A stretch of 48,600 nucleotides of DNA. It comes from an uncultured Collinsella sp. GTDB lineage: Bacteria; Actinomycetota; Coriobacteriia; Coriobacteriales; Coriobacteriaceae. The stretch's first letter is position 1; each line of letters starts with the position of its first letter. The stretch is from the NCBI GenBank assembly GCA_959596505.1, contig CAUFWM010000006.1:1-48600 (forward strand), in the 5' to 3' direction. The notes beneath the pieces were generated by a model. That model was not told the origin of the DNA, ran no database searches, and worked only from the letters and a program-made list of their open reading frames with translations. The translations under genes and the position numbers were made by a program. Below are positions 1 to 8,458 of this stretch, in pieces.

Positions 1-353
1 GATCATGGCCACGTGCTACACCATTTTCGTCAACTGCATGAGCCTGTTCCAGCCGTTGATCGTCAGCGACCTGGGCATTTCCCTTGCGCAGTACACCATC
101 TCCAACGCCCACTATCGCTGCGTCTAAGCAGTTTGGCATGGCCGACCTGGGTAAGGTCACGGGCACCATTACCTCGCTCGAGATGGTTGGCGGCACGGTG
201 GGCGCCATCGTCTCGGGAATACTGTTCGATGCCACGGGCTCCTTTACGAGCACATGGATCGTGTGTCTGGCGTGCTCGGTGGCAATACTGGTGTTCCTGC
301 TGGCGTCTGAGCCCATCGCGGCTAAGCTGCGCGCGAGCGTGGCGGGGGAGTAG
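1..353 (+). pseudogene. MFS transporter remnant with internal deletion
   Basis: Two pieces of a major facilitator superfamily permease are joined out of frame. The first piece (ATG at 5, stop at 125-127) is a membrane-segment-like run containing FVNCMSLFQPLIVSDLGIS. The second piece, readable from about 129 to 353 in another frame, contains QFGMADLGKVTGTITSLE and GGTVGAIVSGILFD and looks like the last two or three helices and the C-terminus of an MFS protein. A normal MFS protein has about 400 residues and 12 helices, so most of the middle is missing. An internal deletion with a frameshift is the simplest reading. The left edge of the window may also cut the true start. No function is expected. 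The family call rests on hydrophobic pattern and the C-terminal signature, so the substrate is unknown. Confidence 0.65.
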
Positions 354-532
354 GGACGACGTCGCTCGTAGCTCTTTGCCCCGTTTTGTCCGTGGCTGCC
401 TTGGAAGCCGAATGGATGCTCGTACCGTCATTCGGTTTCCCATGTAGCCACGGGCTCAAGAGATGACCCGAAGTCTTTCCGTCCAACGGATTATGTGATC
501 CGAAGAGGCGGAAGGATTGCAGATTGCACACC

Positions 533-602
533 GCGGCGGCGCATCTGGCCGAACGAGTCCCCATACCCTCGTTCGGTCAGATGCACCGCCGCTGTTTGTG
601 TT
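533..602 (+). terminator. Long hairpin terminator upstream of hisS
   Basis: A 25-bp inverted repeat (533-557 with 568-592) surrounds a 10-nt loop. It has one mismatch and one G-U pair and is followed by a T-rich run. The loop-proximal arm is CCGAACGAG/CTCGTTCGG. This looks like a rho-independent terminator insulating hisS from the decayed gene upstream. The stretch from 354 to 532 shows no gene or site that I can support. Confidence 0.7.
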
Positions 603-603
603 T

Positions 604-616
604 GTGCCGTATAATG
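604..616 (+). promoter_or_regulatory. Probable -10 element of the hisS promoter
   Basis: A perfect TATAAT lies at 610-615, about 42 bp before the hisS start. The -35 position falls on the terminator stem and shows no good TTGACA match, so only the -10 is supported. Confidence 0.45.
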
Positions 617-657
617 ACCACTACCTATGACGCGATACAAAAGAAAGGTGTTTGCCC

Positions 658-1971
658 ATGCAGGCACAGAAGGCGGAGGGAACCCGCGACCTTATCGGCG
701 CTGAGATGCGCGCTTGGCAAAAGATGCAGCAGATCGCTGCCGGCGTGTTCGAGCCGTTTGGCTTTAAGCCCATCGAGACGCCCGCCATCGAGCAGGTGGA
801 CGTGTTTGTCCACGGCATCGGCCAGTCGACCGACGTCGTGCGCAAGGAGATGTTCCGCGTGTTTAGCGGCGCCAACCTGGAGCGCGTCTTTACCGAGGGC
901 ACCGATACCAAGCTCAAGCCCAAGCAGCGCCTGGCGCTTCGTCCCGAGGGCACGGCTGGCGTGGTGCGCGCCGTCGTGGAGAACAACTTGGTGCCCCAGG
1001 GCTCCACGCCGTTTAAGGCTTACTACGCCGAGGCCATGTTCCGTGGCGAGCGTCCCCAGAAGGGTCGCCTGCGCCAGTTCCACCAGGTGGGCATCGAGTG
1101 GCTCGGTGCTCCCGATCCGGCGGCAGACGCCGAGTGCATCATTATGCTCATGGAGTTTTACAAGCGCCTGGGCTTCGATCTGTCCAAGCTCCGTCTGCTC
1201 ATTAACTCGATGGGCGATGCCCAATGCCGTCCGGCCTATCGCGAGCAGGTTAAGCAGTTCATTCTCGACCATGCCGATGAGATGTGCGACGAGTGCCGCG
1301 AGCGCGCCGAGCTTAACCCGCTGCGCGCCTTCGACTGCAAGAACGACCACTGCCGCGAGATCATGGCCGACGCCCCGCTGATGGGCGACAACCTGTGCGA
1401 TGAGTGCCGCGAGCACTACGAGCAGGTCAAGCGCTATCTGGACGCCGCCGGTATCGAGTACGTCGAGGATCCCACCCTGGTGCGTGGCCTGGACTACTAC
1501 ACCCGTACCGTCTTTGAGGTCGAGGCTCCCGGCGCCGGTGTCGGCTCCATCGGTGGCGGCGGTCGCTATGACGGCTTGGTCGAGCTCGAGGGCGGCAAGC
1601 CCACGGCCGGCGTCGGCTTCGCCGTCGGTTTTGAGCGCGCCCTGCTGGCCCTGCAGGCCTTTGGCAGCGACCTGGGCGCCGATGAGACCCCGTGCGTCTA
1701 CGTTGCCAACGCCGGCAAGGATCTGCGTCAGAACGTCTTTGCCATTACGCAGCAGCTTCGCGCCGCAGGGATCGTGACCGAGGCCGACTACCAGGGTCGT
1801 TCGCTCAAGGCCCAGTTTAAGCAGGCCGACAAGGTGGGCGCCAAGCTCATCCTGGTCCTGGGTGGCGACGAGCTTGCCGCCGGCAAGGTCAAGGTGCGCG
1901 ACATGCAGAGTCACGACGAGGTTCTCGTCGATTTGGCCAACGTGGTCGAGGCGGTTCGCGAGCGCCTGTAG
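658..1971 (+). CDS. hisS: Histidyl-tRNA synthetase
   Basis: Charges tRNA-His with histidine in the cytosol using ATP. The 437-residue protein is of usual bacterial class II length. Visible signatures are RPEGTAGVVRA, the motif 2 region FRGERPQKGRLRQFHQVG, the histidine-binding LVRGLDYYTRTVFE, and motif 3 around GGGGRYDGLVE to VGFAVGFERAL. A C-terminal anticodon-binding domain starts near residue 335. The ATG at 658 is chosen because AAAGGTG lies 8 nt upstream; a TTG two codons earlier is less likely. It stands alone, with a terminator on each side and its own TATAAT. No T-box leader is evident. In many bacteria hisS pairs with aspS; here aspS is about 9 kb away. Confidence 0.97.
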   Translation: MQAQKAEGTRDLIGAEMRAWQKMQQIAAGVFEPFGFKPIETPAIEQVDVFVHGIGQSTDVVRKEMFRVFSGANLERVFTEGTDTKLKPKQRLALRPEGTAGVVRAVVENNLVPQGSTPFKAYYAEAMFRGERPQKGRLRQFHQVGIEWLGAPDPAADAECIIMLMEFYKRLGFDLSKLRLLINSMGDAQCRPAYREQVKQFILDHADEMCDECRERAELNPLRAFDCKNDHCREIMADAPLMGDNLCDECREHYEQVKRYLDAAGIEYVEDPTLVRGLDYYTRTVFEVEAPGAGVGSIGGGGRYDGLVELEGGKPTAGVGFAVGFERALLALQAFGSDLGADETPCVYVANAGKDLRQNVFAITQQLRAAGIVTEADYQGRSLKAQFKQADKVGAKLILVLGGDELAAGKVKVRDMQSHDEVLVDLANVVEAVRERL

Positions 1972-2030
1972 CGCATGTTTTTTGAGCTGCGGGGCTGCTA
2001 ACGTGCCCTGCTCATGGAGAGCGATTGTTA

Positions 2031-2067
2031 CGGGGGTGTTTCGCTTTTATGCGGAATGCCCCCGTTT
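2031..2067 (+). terminator. Rho-independent terminator of hisS
   Basis: A 14-bp stem (2031-2044 with 2051-2064) with three or more G-U pairs and a 6-nt loop TTTTAT is followed by TTT. The base of the stem is CGGGGG/CCCCCG. Confidence 0.65.
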
Positions 2068-2177
2068 GCGTATGCCGTCCACCGAGAAATACGACCATTT
2101 GGGGCAAAAACCCTTGCAATGCAGAAAATACTTTTGTGTGGTAAAGCGCAATCAGCTCCGAAAGTTTTTGCCGAGTG

Positions 2178-2187
2178 CCTATAATGG
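2178..2187 (+). promoter_or_regulatory. Probable -10 element of the ppc promoter
   Basis: TATAAT at 2180-2185 lies about 32 bp before the annotated start, with a TG dinucleotide just upstream that could partly act as an extended -10. No convincing -35 is visible at 16-18 bp spacing. Confidence 0.45.
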
Positions 2188-2217
2188 ATACCGCATGTTA
2201 CGTGCATAGAAGGAGGA

Positions 2218-5043
2218 ATGGGAGGAAACGTGGCTGAGAACCTAAGCAACCAGTCTGTACCCGAAGCCGCGGCGCGCGTCGCTGCCGTGGTCAACCGCCT
2301 CGTTAACCGAATCGGCTCGAATGCCGAGTCCAAGGAGCGTCTCGCCGAGATCGAGATCCCCGAGGAGCTGCGCGACAATCTGGCGCTGTTCTTGCGCCTG
2401 GAGCGCCGTGTGCTTAGCGAGTATGATCCCGAGATCGCGGACCTGTTCGACAAGATTTTGACAGCCGAGATTGTGGCCAATGCCGGCAACCCCGGTAGCC
2501 GTGCCGCTGACGAGGCCGTCGACGAGCAGGGCGTGCCCACCGCCGACGAGCCCACCGCCGTGGCATTTCGTGAAGTCGTCGATCTGATCGATAGTCTGCC
2601 GCTCGATAAGCAGCAGGTTATCGTCCGCGCCTTTACGAGCTTCTTCCACCTGGCAAACCTGTCTGAGGAGAACTACCGTGTGGCGCAGCTGCGCGAGCGT
2701 GAGGCCGGTGCGTCGACCGATACCGAGGTCGATCCCGCCAACGAGCTCACCGTCGCCTATCACCAGCTGGTGAATGAGCTGGGCGTCGAGGGCGCCAACG
2801 AGCTGCTCGGCAAGCTTGAGTTCCACCCCGTCTTTACCGCGCATCCCACTGAGGCCCGTCGTAAGGCCGTCGAGGGCAAGATTCGCCGTATCTCCAACCT
2901 GCTGGAGGAGCGTCCGCGTCTGGGCGGCTCCGACCTGGTGGAGAACGAGCGCCATATGCTGCAGGAGATCGACGCCCTGGTGCGTACGAGCCCCATCGCG
3001 CTCAAGAAGCCCACGCCGGTCGAGGAAGCCGATACCATCATCGACATCTTCGATAACACGCTGTTCGACGTTATCCCTGTCATCTATCGTCGTTTTGACG
3101 ACTGGGTGCTGGGCGACAAGGCCGGCACCGTGCCGCCGCTGTGCCCGGCGTTCTTCCATCCCGGCAGCTGGATCGGTTCCGACCGCGACGGTAACCCTAA
3201 CGTCACCGCCAAGGTGAGCCGTGAGGTCGCCGCCAAGTACTTCACCCACATGGTGCTCAAGCTCGAGGACAAGTGCCGCCGCATTGGCCGCAACCTTACG
3301 CTCGAGGCCACCTACAGCAAGCCGTCTGCCGAGCTCATCAACCTGTGGAACCATCAGGTCGAGATGAGTACCCAGTACACGGCTCGCGCCGAGCTGATTT
3401 CCGAGCACGAGCCGCATCGCGCCGTCATGCTCGTCATGGCCGACCGTCTGAACGCCACCGTGCGCCGTATCACCGACACCATGTACCACAGCGCCGATGA
3501 GTTCCTGGAGGACCTGCGCGTCGTCCAGCGCTCGCTGGCCGCCTGCGGTGCCGTCCGTGCTGCCTACGGCCCGGTCCAGACCATCATCTGGCAGGTCGAG
3601 TCCTTCGGCTTCCATATGGTCGAGATGGAGTTCCGTCAGCACTCCGTGGTGCATGCCCGCGCCCTTAAGGATATCCACGAGAACGGTATCCATGGCGACC
3701 TGCAGCCCATGACGCGCGAGGTCATCGATACCTTCCGCGCTATCGGCTCCATCCAAAAGCGCTACGGCAAGAAGATGGCGCACCGCTACATCATCTCGTT
3801 CACCAAGAGCGCCCAGCATGTGGCCGACGTCTTTGAGCTGGCCCACCTGTCCTTCGCGCACGAGGAGGATGTCCCCGAGCTCGACGTGATCCCGCTGTTC
3901 GAGCAGCTCGAGGACCTCGAGGGCTGTGTCGACGTGCTCGACCAGATGCTTACGCTGCCCGTGGTGCAAAAGCGCCTCGCCCAGACCAACCGCCGCATGG
4001 AGGTCATGCTGGGCTATTCCGACTCCTCCAAGGATGCCGGCCCTACCACGGCCATGCTCGCACTGCACTCCGCGCAGGAGCGCATCGCCAAGTGGGCAGA
4101 GAAGAACGATATCGACCTGGTGCTCATGCACGGCCGCGGCGGTGCTGTGGGCCGTGGCGGCGGCCCGGCCAACAAGGCCGTGCTGGCGCAGCCCAAGGGT
4201 TCGGTCAACTGCTTCTTTAAGCTCACCGAGCAGGGCGAGGTCATCTTTGCCCGTTACGGCAACCGCACGCTGGCTCAGCGCCATGTTGAGTCCGTTGCCG
4301 CCGCAACGCTTTTGCAGTCGGCCCCGAGTGTCGAGAAAACCAACACCGAGACCACGCAGAAGTTCTGGGATATGGCCGAGAAGCTCAACGCCGCAAGCCA
4401 CGAGCGCTATCTGGACCTGCTGAACACCGAGGACTTCACGCCGTGGTTCTCGACCGTGACGCCGCTGACCGAGGTCGGTCTACTGCCGATTGGCTCGCGT
4501 CCCGCCAAGCGCGGTTTGGGTGCCAAGTCGCTCGACGACCTGCGTACCATTCCGTGGATCTTCAGCTGGAGCCAGGCGCGCATTAATCTGGCCGCTTGGT
4601 ACGGCCTGGGTACCGCCTGCGAGCAGTTTGGCAATCTGGACCAGCTTAAGGCTGCCTACCAGGAGTGGCCGTTCTTCCGCACCTTTATCGACAACATCGA
4701 GATGTCGATCGCCAAGACCGACCAGCGCATCGCCAAGATGTATCTGCACCTGGGCGATCGCCAGGATCTGTCCGAGAAGGTCTTCACCGAGATGCAGCTC
4801 ACGCGCAAGTGGGTCCTTGCCATCGTCGGGGATGAATGGCCGCTGCAGCGTCGTCGCGTGCTCGGCTGCGCCGTCCGCGTGCGCAACCCCTATGTCGACG
4901 CCCTGTCCATCGCCCAGGTCCGCGCCCTTCGCGAGGTGCGTATGAACCAGGACGAGATGGCGGAGGAGAAGAAGGCCGAGTACATGAGCCTGATTCTTTC
5001 GACTGTGACCGGCGTCTCGGCAGGATTGCAGAACACGGGGTAA
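2218..5043 (+). CDS. ppc: Phosphoenolpyruvate carboxylase
   Basis: Carboxylates phosphoenolpyruvate with bicarbonate to oxaloacetate, replenishing C4 acids for amino-acid synthesis and reductive succinate formation. At about 940 residues it has the usual bacterial length. Family marks are the catalytic-His segment FTAHPTEARRKAV (near residue 208), GSDRDGNPNVT, LGYSDSSKDAG, the glycine-rich GRGGAVGRGGGP, and the conserved C-terminal QNTG. Start choice is open. The ATG at 2218 sits only one base after AAGGAGG (2210-2216). A GTG at 2230 follows a second GGAGG (2221-2225) and may be the true start, giving a protein beginning at AENLSNQ. The gene is monocistronic: hisS ends with a terminator upstream, and a large hairpin element follows. 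Confidence 0.97.
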   Translation: MGGNVAENLSNQSVPEAAARVAAVVNRLVNRIGSNAESKERLAEIEIPEELRDNLALFLRLERRVLSEYDPEIADLFDKILTAEIVANAGNPGSRAADEAVDEQGVPTADEPTAVAFREVVDLIDSLPLDKQQVIVRAFTSFFHLANLSEENYRVAQLREREAGASTDTEVDPANELTVAYHQLVNELGVEGANELLGKLEFHPVFTAHPTEARRKAVEGKIRRISNLLEERPRLGGSDLVENERHMLQEIDALVRTSPIALKKPTPVEEADTIIDIFDNTLFDVIPVIYRRFDDWVLGDKAGTVPPLCPAFFHPGSWIGSDRDGNPNVTAKVSREVAAKYFTHMVLKLEDKCRRIGRNLTLEATYSKPSAELINLWNHQVEMSTQYTARAELISEHEPHRAVMLVMADRLNATVRRITDTMYHSADEFLEDLRVVQRSLAACGAVRAAYGPVQTIIWQVESFGFHMVEMEFRQHSVVHARALKDIHENGIHGDLQPMTREVIDTFRAIGSIQKRYGKKMAHRYIISFTKSAQHVADVFELAHLSFAHEEDVPELDVIPLFEQLEDLEGCVDVLDQMLTLPVVQKRLAQTNRRMEVMLGYSDSSKDAGPTTAMLALHSAQERIAKWAEKNDIDLVLMHGRGGAVGRGGGPANKAVLAQPKGSVNCFFKLTEQGEVIFARYGNRTLAQRHVESVAAATLLQSAPSVEKTNTETTQKFWDMAEKLNAASHERYLDLLNTEDFTPWFSTVTPLTEVGLLPIGSRPAKRGLGAKSLDDLRTIPWIFSWSQARINLAAWYGLGTACEQFGNLDQLKAAYQEWPFFRTFIDNIEMSIAKTDQRIAKMYLHLGDRQDLSEKVFTEMQLTRKWVLAIVGDEWPLQRRRVLGCAVRVRNPYVDALSIAQVRALREVRMNQDEMAEEKKAEYMSLILSTVTGVSAGLQNTG

Positions 5044-5066
5044 TCGATAGCCCTGTGGCTCTCACC

Positions 5067-5193
5067 GGGACCCGATGGGTTTCCCTCTGAATGCGTCCTC
5101 GCACTTGAAGCCCCCTTATCCTGCTCCTTCGGAGCTGCGGATAAGGGGGCTTCGTGCTGCGGAATGCATTCAGAGGGAAACCCATCGGGCCCC
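5067..5193. repeat. Nested palindromic element A (downstream of ppc)
   Basis: This is a hairpin of nested inverted repeats. The outer arms are 24 bp and perfect (5071-5094 with 5166-5189) and extend by about 3 bp past one mismatch. The inner arms are 15 bp and perfect (5107-5121 with 5139-5153). The apical stem is GCTCC-TTC-GGAGC. The unpaired shoulders carry GTCCTCG on the left and CTGCGGA on the right, shared with element B at 7671-7797. The inner stem could terminate ppc in either direction, but the total size (about 125 nt) far exceeds a normal terminator. Confidence 0.85.
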
Positions 5194-5268
5194 TTCGTCC
5201 TCGGTCTTCTGGGATTGGGGCTGATGAGAATAAGGTGCGCTTCGCGCATAGCGTGGAGTGCGGCGAGG

Positions 5269-5290
5269 GCTTCTTGCGTCCTGCGGAGTG
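5269..5290 (+). repeat. Solo right shoulder of the A/B hairpin family
   Basis: A 22-bp stretch beginning GCTTCTTGCGTCC is identical to 7748-7769 in element B, covering its inner right arm and right shoulder. No matching left half was found nearby, so it looks like a broken copy. The surrounding 5194-5435 holds no gene that I can support. Confidence 0.6.
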
Positions 5291-5435
5291 TGCCTAAAAG
5301 TAAACTGATGGCGGGCCCTGCGATGTCCGGTCTTCGGCGGATTACTGCTGGGGAAAAGAAAGCGCGCTTCGCGCGTTTTGGATGGGGTCTGTCTCGGCGG
5401 CGCGTTTGGCGCTTCTCGCCTTGCGACTGTAGCGC

Positions 5436-5467
5436 CCGCGGTCCTCATTGGGACCACGGCCGTTTTG
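5436..5467 (+). terminator. Terminator-like hairpin before larA
   Basis: GGTCC (5440-5444) pairs with GGACC (5451-5455) and extends by CCG/CGG past one C-A mismatch, then CCGTTTTG. It lies about 120 bp before larA, so it could be the end of an upstream transcript or an attenuator. The evidence does not separate the two. Confidence 0.4.
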
Positions 5468-5588
5468 TTGTGGGTCAAATATGAACGTTGTGTTAATGAG
5501 TCGGTAGACGGTGGTGTTTTTCGGTGAGCGGCGTATCCTTCCAACGGTTTATCTAGTGTGTCAGTTGAAAGGAAGAGGGCGCTCATCA

Positions 5589-6866
5589 TTGTTTGAATGT
5601 GAACTGCCGTTTGACCACAAGACGTTGCATCTGGAGCTCGAGGACAAGAACTTCGCGGGTGTGATGGAAGGTCATCAAAACGAGTTTAAGACTACGAAAT
5701 CGCAGGAAGAGCTGGTAGAGGAGTCGCTTGCCAACCCGTATGGCTCGTCGTCGCTCGAGGAGCTTTGCGCTGGCAAAAAGGATATCGTCATCATTAGCTC
5801 CGATCATACGCGTCCCGTTCCCTCGCGTGTGACGATGCCTATTCTGCTGCATCACATTCATGCCGCTGCGCCCGAGGCCCGTGTGCGTATTTTGGTTGCT
5901 ACGGGTATGCACCGTCCGTCGACGCACGAGGAGCTCGTCAATAAGTATGGCGAGGAGATCGTTGCCAACGAGGAAATCGTTATGCACGTCGCGACTGATG
6001 ACAGCATGATGAAAAAGATCGGCACCCTGCCTTCTGGTGGCGAGTGCATCATCAACAAGATTGCCGCCGATTGCGATCTGCTGCTTGCCGAGGGCTTCAT
6101 TGAGCCGCACTTCTTTGCCGGTTTCTCTGGCAGCCGTAAGTCCGTCCTGCCCGGCATCGCCAGCTATAAGACCATCATGTACAACCACAACGGTCAGTTT
6201 GTGAACGATTCCCACTCGCGTGCCGGCAACCTGTGCCACAACCACGTGAGCGAGGACATGTTTGCCGCTGCCGAGATGGCTCACCTCGCCTTTGTGCTTA
6301 ACGTGGTGCTTAACGGCAAGCACGAGGTCATCGGCTCCTTTGCCGGCGACATCCACAAGGCGCACGAGGCCGGCTGCGAGTTCGTGAAGAGCCTTGCCGG
6401 CGTTGAGCCCGTCGAGTGCGAGATTGCCATCACCACCAATGGTGGCTACCCCCTCGATCAGAACATCTATCAGGCTGTGAAGGGCATGTGCGCTGCCGAG
6501 GCCACGCTTCCCGAGGGCGGCGTGATCATCGATGTCGCCGGTTGTGCCGACGGTCACGGTGGCGAGGGCTTCTATCACAACATCGCCGACAACGATCCGG
6601 CGGAGTTTGAGCGCGCCTGCATCGACCGTCCTAAGGACGAGACCCTGCCTGACCAGTGGACGAGCCAGATTTTCGCCCGTATCCTGGCGCATCACCCTGT
6701 GATCATGGTCACCGACCTGTGCGATCACCAGATGCTCAAGGATATGCACATGACGCCGGTCAACACCCTCGAGGAGGCGCTCAAGCTCGCCTTTGAGATG
6801 AAGGGTGCCGATGCCAAGGTGGCCGTCATTCCCGATGGCCTGGGCGTTGTCGTCGCTCAGCACTAG
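5589..6866 (+). CDS. larA: Nickel-dependent lactate racemase LarA
   Basis: LarA interconverts L- and D-lactate using the nickel-pincer nucleotide cofactor, bound covalently to a lysine. The TTG at 5589 is chosen as start because GGAAGAGGG lies about 10 nt upstream and the numbering then falls on the residues known for the Lactobacillus plantarum enzyme: D72 and R75 in SSDHTRP, H108 in GMHRP, H174 in EPHFFAG, K184 in SRKSVLPG (the cofactor-bearing lysine), and H200 in YNH. The resulting 425 residues match the family length. All expected catalytic residues are present, so an active enzyme is likely, although LarA-family members can racemise other 2-hydroxyacids. A LarD-like channel follows 49 bp downstream, and the cofactor genes larB and larC converge from the other side. 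Confidence 0.88.
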   Translation: MFECELPFDHKTLHLELEDKNFAGVMEGHQNEFKTTKSQEELVEESLANPYGSSSLEELCAGKKDIVIISSDHTRPVPSRVTMPILLHHIHAAAPEARVRILVATGMHRPSTHEELVNKYGEEIVANEEIVMHVATDDSMMKKIGTLPSGGECIINKIAADCDLLLAEGFIEPHFFAGFSGSRKSVLPGIASYKTIMYNHNGQFVNDSHSRAGNLCHNHVSEDMFAAAEMAHLAFVLNVVLNGKHEVIGSFAGDIHKAHEAGCEFVKSLAGVEPVECEIAITTNGGYPLDQNIYQAVKGMCAAEATLPEGGVIIDVAGCADGHGGEGFYHNIADNDPAEFERACIDRPKDETLPDQWTSQIFARILAHHPVIMVTDLCDHQMLKDMHMTPVNTLEEALKLAFEMKGADAKVAVIPDGLGVVVAQH

Positions 6867-6915
6867 TGCGCGGCCTAAACGAATCGTTTATAACCGACAA
6901 GAAAGATAAGGTTTT

Positions 6916-7647
6916 ATGCTTACCAAACTCCTCTGCGAATTCGGCGCGACGGCCCTCATGATCGTCTTTGGCGTGGGCGTGCACTGCGATACCGTGCTCA
7001 AAGGCACCAAGTATCAGGGCTCTGGCCATATGTTTGCCATCACCACCTGGTCTTTTGGCATCTCGGTCTGCCTGTTTGTCTTTGGCGGTGCCGTGTGCAT
7101 GAACCCCGCTATGGTGCTTGCCCAGTGCATCGTCGGTCTGGTGCCGTGGGGCAACTGCATCCCCTTCATGCTTGCCGATATGCTCGGCGGCTTTGTGGGT
7201 GCTGTGATCGCTTGGTTTATGTATGCCGATGAGTTCAAGGCTTCCGAGGGTGTCGTCGATCCCATTGCTCAGCGCAACATCTTCTCGACCAACCCCACCA
7301 CCGAGGGCACGAACTATGCCCGCAACTTCTTCTGCGAGGCTATCTGCACCTTCGTGTTCATCAGCGCCATCCTTGCTGCTGCTAGCCGTGCTGGTGAGAA
7401 CGTTCTGTTGCTCGCCATCTGCGTCGGCCTGATTGTCTGGGCCGTTGGCATGGGCATGGGCGGCATCACCGGCTTCGCCATGAACCAGGCTCGTGACCTT
7501 GGTCCTCGCATGGCCTATCAGGTGCTGCCGATCAAGAACAAGGCTGACAACAACTGGAAGTATGGTCTGCTTGTTCCTGGCATCGCGCCGTTTGTCGGTG
7601 CTATTGTCGCCGCGCTGTTTGTGCATGGTTTCTTGGGCATGTTCTAG
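6916..7647 (+). CDS. larD: LarD-like aquaglyceroporin (lactic acid channel)
   Basis: A 243-residue membrane protein of the MIP/GlpF family with about six hydrophobic segments. The first NPA motif is intact (MNPAMVLAQ). The second reads MNQARDLGPR, so its proline is replaced by glutamine (codon CAG) while the following Arg-Asp, typical of glyceroporins, is kept. In Lactobacillus the channel next to larA carries lactic acid across the membrane, and the pairing here suggests the same job: delivering lactate to the racemase. A glycerol or general polyol facilitator is the alternative. The ATG at 6916 is preceded by AAGG about 5 nt upstream. It is probably cotranscribed with larA and ends at the large hairpin element B. 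Confidence 0.8.
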   Translation: MLTKLLCEFGATALMIVFGVGVHCDTVLKGTKYQGSGHMFAITTWSFGISVCLFVFGGAVCMNPAMVLAQCIVGLVPWGNCIPFMLADMLGGFVGAVIAWFMYADEFKASEGVVDPIAQRNIFSTNPTTEGTNYARNFFCEAICTFVFISAILAAASRAGENVLLLAICVGLIVWAVGMGMGGITGFAMNQARDLGPRMAYQVLPIKNKADNNWKYGLLVPGIAPFVGAIVAALFVHGFLGMF

Positions 7648-7670
7648 TCCGAGCAATTGATATAACGTCC

Positions 7671-7797
7671 GGGTCCGGCATAGGGTAACTTTCCGCCGCG
7701 TCCTCGGACATGCAAGAAGCTCCCGCTGCGCACTTCGTGCGGCGGGAGCTTCTTGCGTCCTGCGGAGTGCGGCGGAAAGTTACCCTATGCCGGACCC
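7671..7797. repeat. Nested palindromic element B (between larD and tetR)
   Basis: Outer arms of 29 bp match perfectly (7671-7699 with 7769-7797). Inner arms of 15 bp also match perfectly (7712-7726 with 7742-7756), capped by CGCAC-TTC-GTGCG. The left shoulder has GTCCTCG and the right CTGCGGA, as in element A. It sits between convergent genes and can serve as a two-way terminator. The arms differ in sequence from those of element A while the layout and shoulders are kept. Confidence 0.85.
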
Positions 7798-7916
7798 TGC
7801 GGGAATCCAGTTGGATTGGAACAAGCAACCCAACATATATCTGAATTTGGATGGGAGGGGTACTTTGCTTTTTGGTGCTCTGAGATGGGGGCGAGACTTT
7901 GGAATGAGAGGCTAAC

Positions 7917-8456
7917 TTAGCTGAAGAGGGGCTGTATGGCTGATAGGTAGTCTTTGGCTACGTCGGCTTTGTCGGCTTGGAAGTTGTGCCAGGCCCACCA
8001 TTGGACCATTCCTACGAAGCTTGAGGCTATGTGGTGTAGTAGGAAGCTTCGGTCCATGGTGGCGGCGGGGCCGTTTGGGTCGGTAGGGACGGTTTCGGCC
8101 GCTCGAGCCATGATGGTCTTGCGGAGGCTGTCGGCGAAGACGCGTGAGCCGGCGCCGGCTACGAGGGCTCGTACGCCCTGGCGGCGCTCCCAGAGGTTGT
8201 TGAGGATATGCTCGACCTGCACGAGTGGGTCGTCGAGCGGTGTGCCATCGTCGTCGAGGGCGTGGGTGCAGATGTCGCTCACGAGCTCAGCGAGCAGGTC
8301 GTCTTTGCTCTTAAAGAGACCGTAGAATGTCGCGCGGCCTACGTGAGCTCGCGCGATGATGTCGCCTACGGTGATCTTGCCGTAGTCCTCCTCGCGCAGG
8401 AGCTCGGAGAATGCTGCGACGATGGCGGCGCGGCTTTTTTCCTTGCGGGCATCCAT
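7917..8456 (-). CDS. TetR-family transcriptional regulator
   Basis: A 179-residue DNA-binding repressor. The N-terminal helix-turn-helix is visible as ITVGDIIARAHVGRATFYGLFKSKDDLL. The rest is a helical ligand domain containing VQWWAWHNFQADKADVAKDYL. The start is the ATG at 8456, two bases after the larC stop (8459-8461), so it is translated with larB-larC as the third gene of that operon. An upstream in-frame start would lie inside larC and is not needed. Its place suggests that it controls lar genes, possibly its own operon through the palindrome at 10209-10240. Lactobacillus uses a Crp/Fnr-type LarR instead, so this would be a different control scheme. The ligand cannot be read from the sequence. 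Confidence 0.85.
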   Translation of the reverse strand: MDARKEKSRAAIVAAFSELLREEDYGKITVGDIIARAHVGRATFYGLFKSKDDLLAELVSDICTHALDDDGTPLDDPLVQVEHILNNLWERRQGVRALVAGAGSRVFADSLRKTIMARAAETVPTDPNGPAATMDRSFLLHHIASSFVGMVQWWAWHNFQADKADVAKDYLSAIQPLFS

Positions 8457-8458
8457 GG

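Noticed and set aside
354..657. T-box riboswitch before hisS
   Set aside because: The leader hairpin ends upstream of the -10 element and no T-box consensus was found, so it is better read as a terminator of the preceding unit.
2242..4401. 719-codon open frame on the minus strand
   Set aside because: Antisense to ppc, whose product is an unmistakable PEP carboxylase. The frame is open because of GC-rich codon bias, and its translation shows no family features.
5164..5484. 106-codon open frame on the plus strand between ppc and larA
   Set aside because: It begins inside hairpin element A, has no ribosome site, and its product is Arg/Trp-rich with no recognisable pattern.
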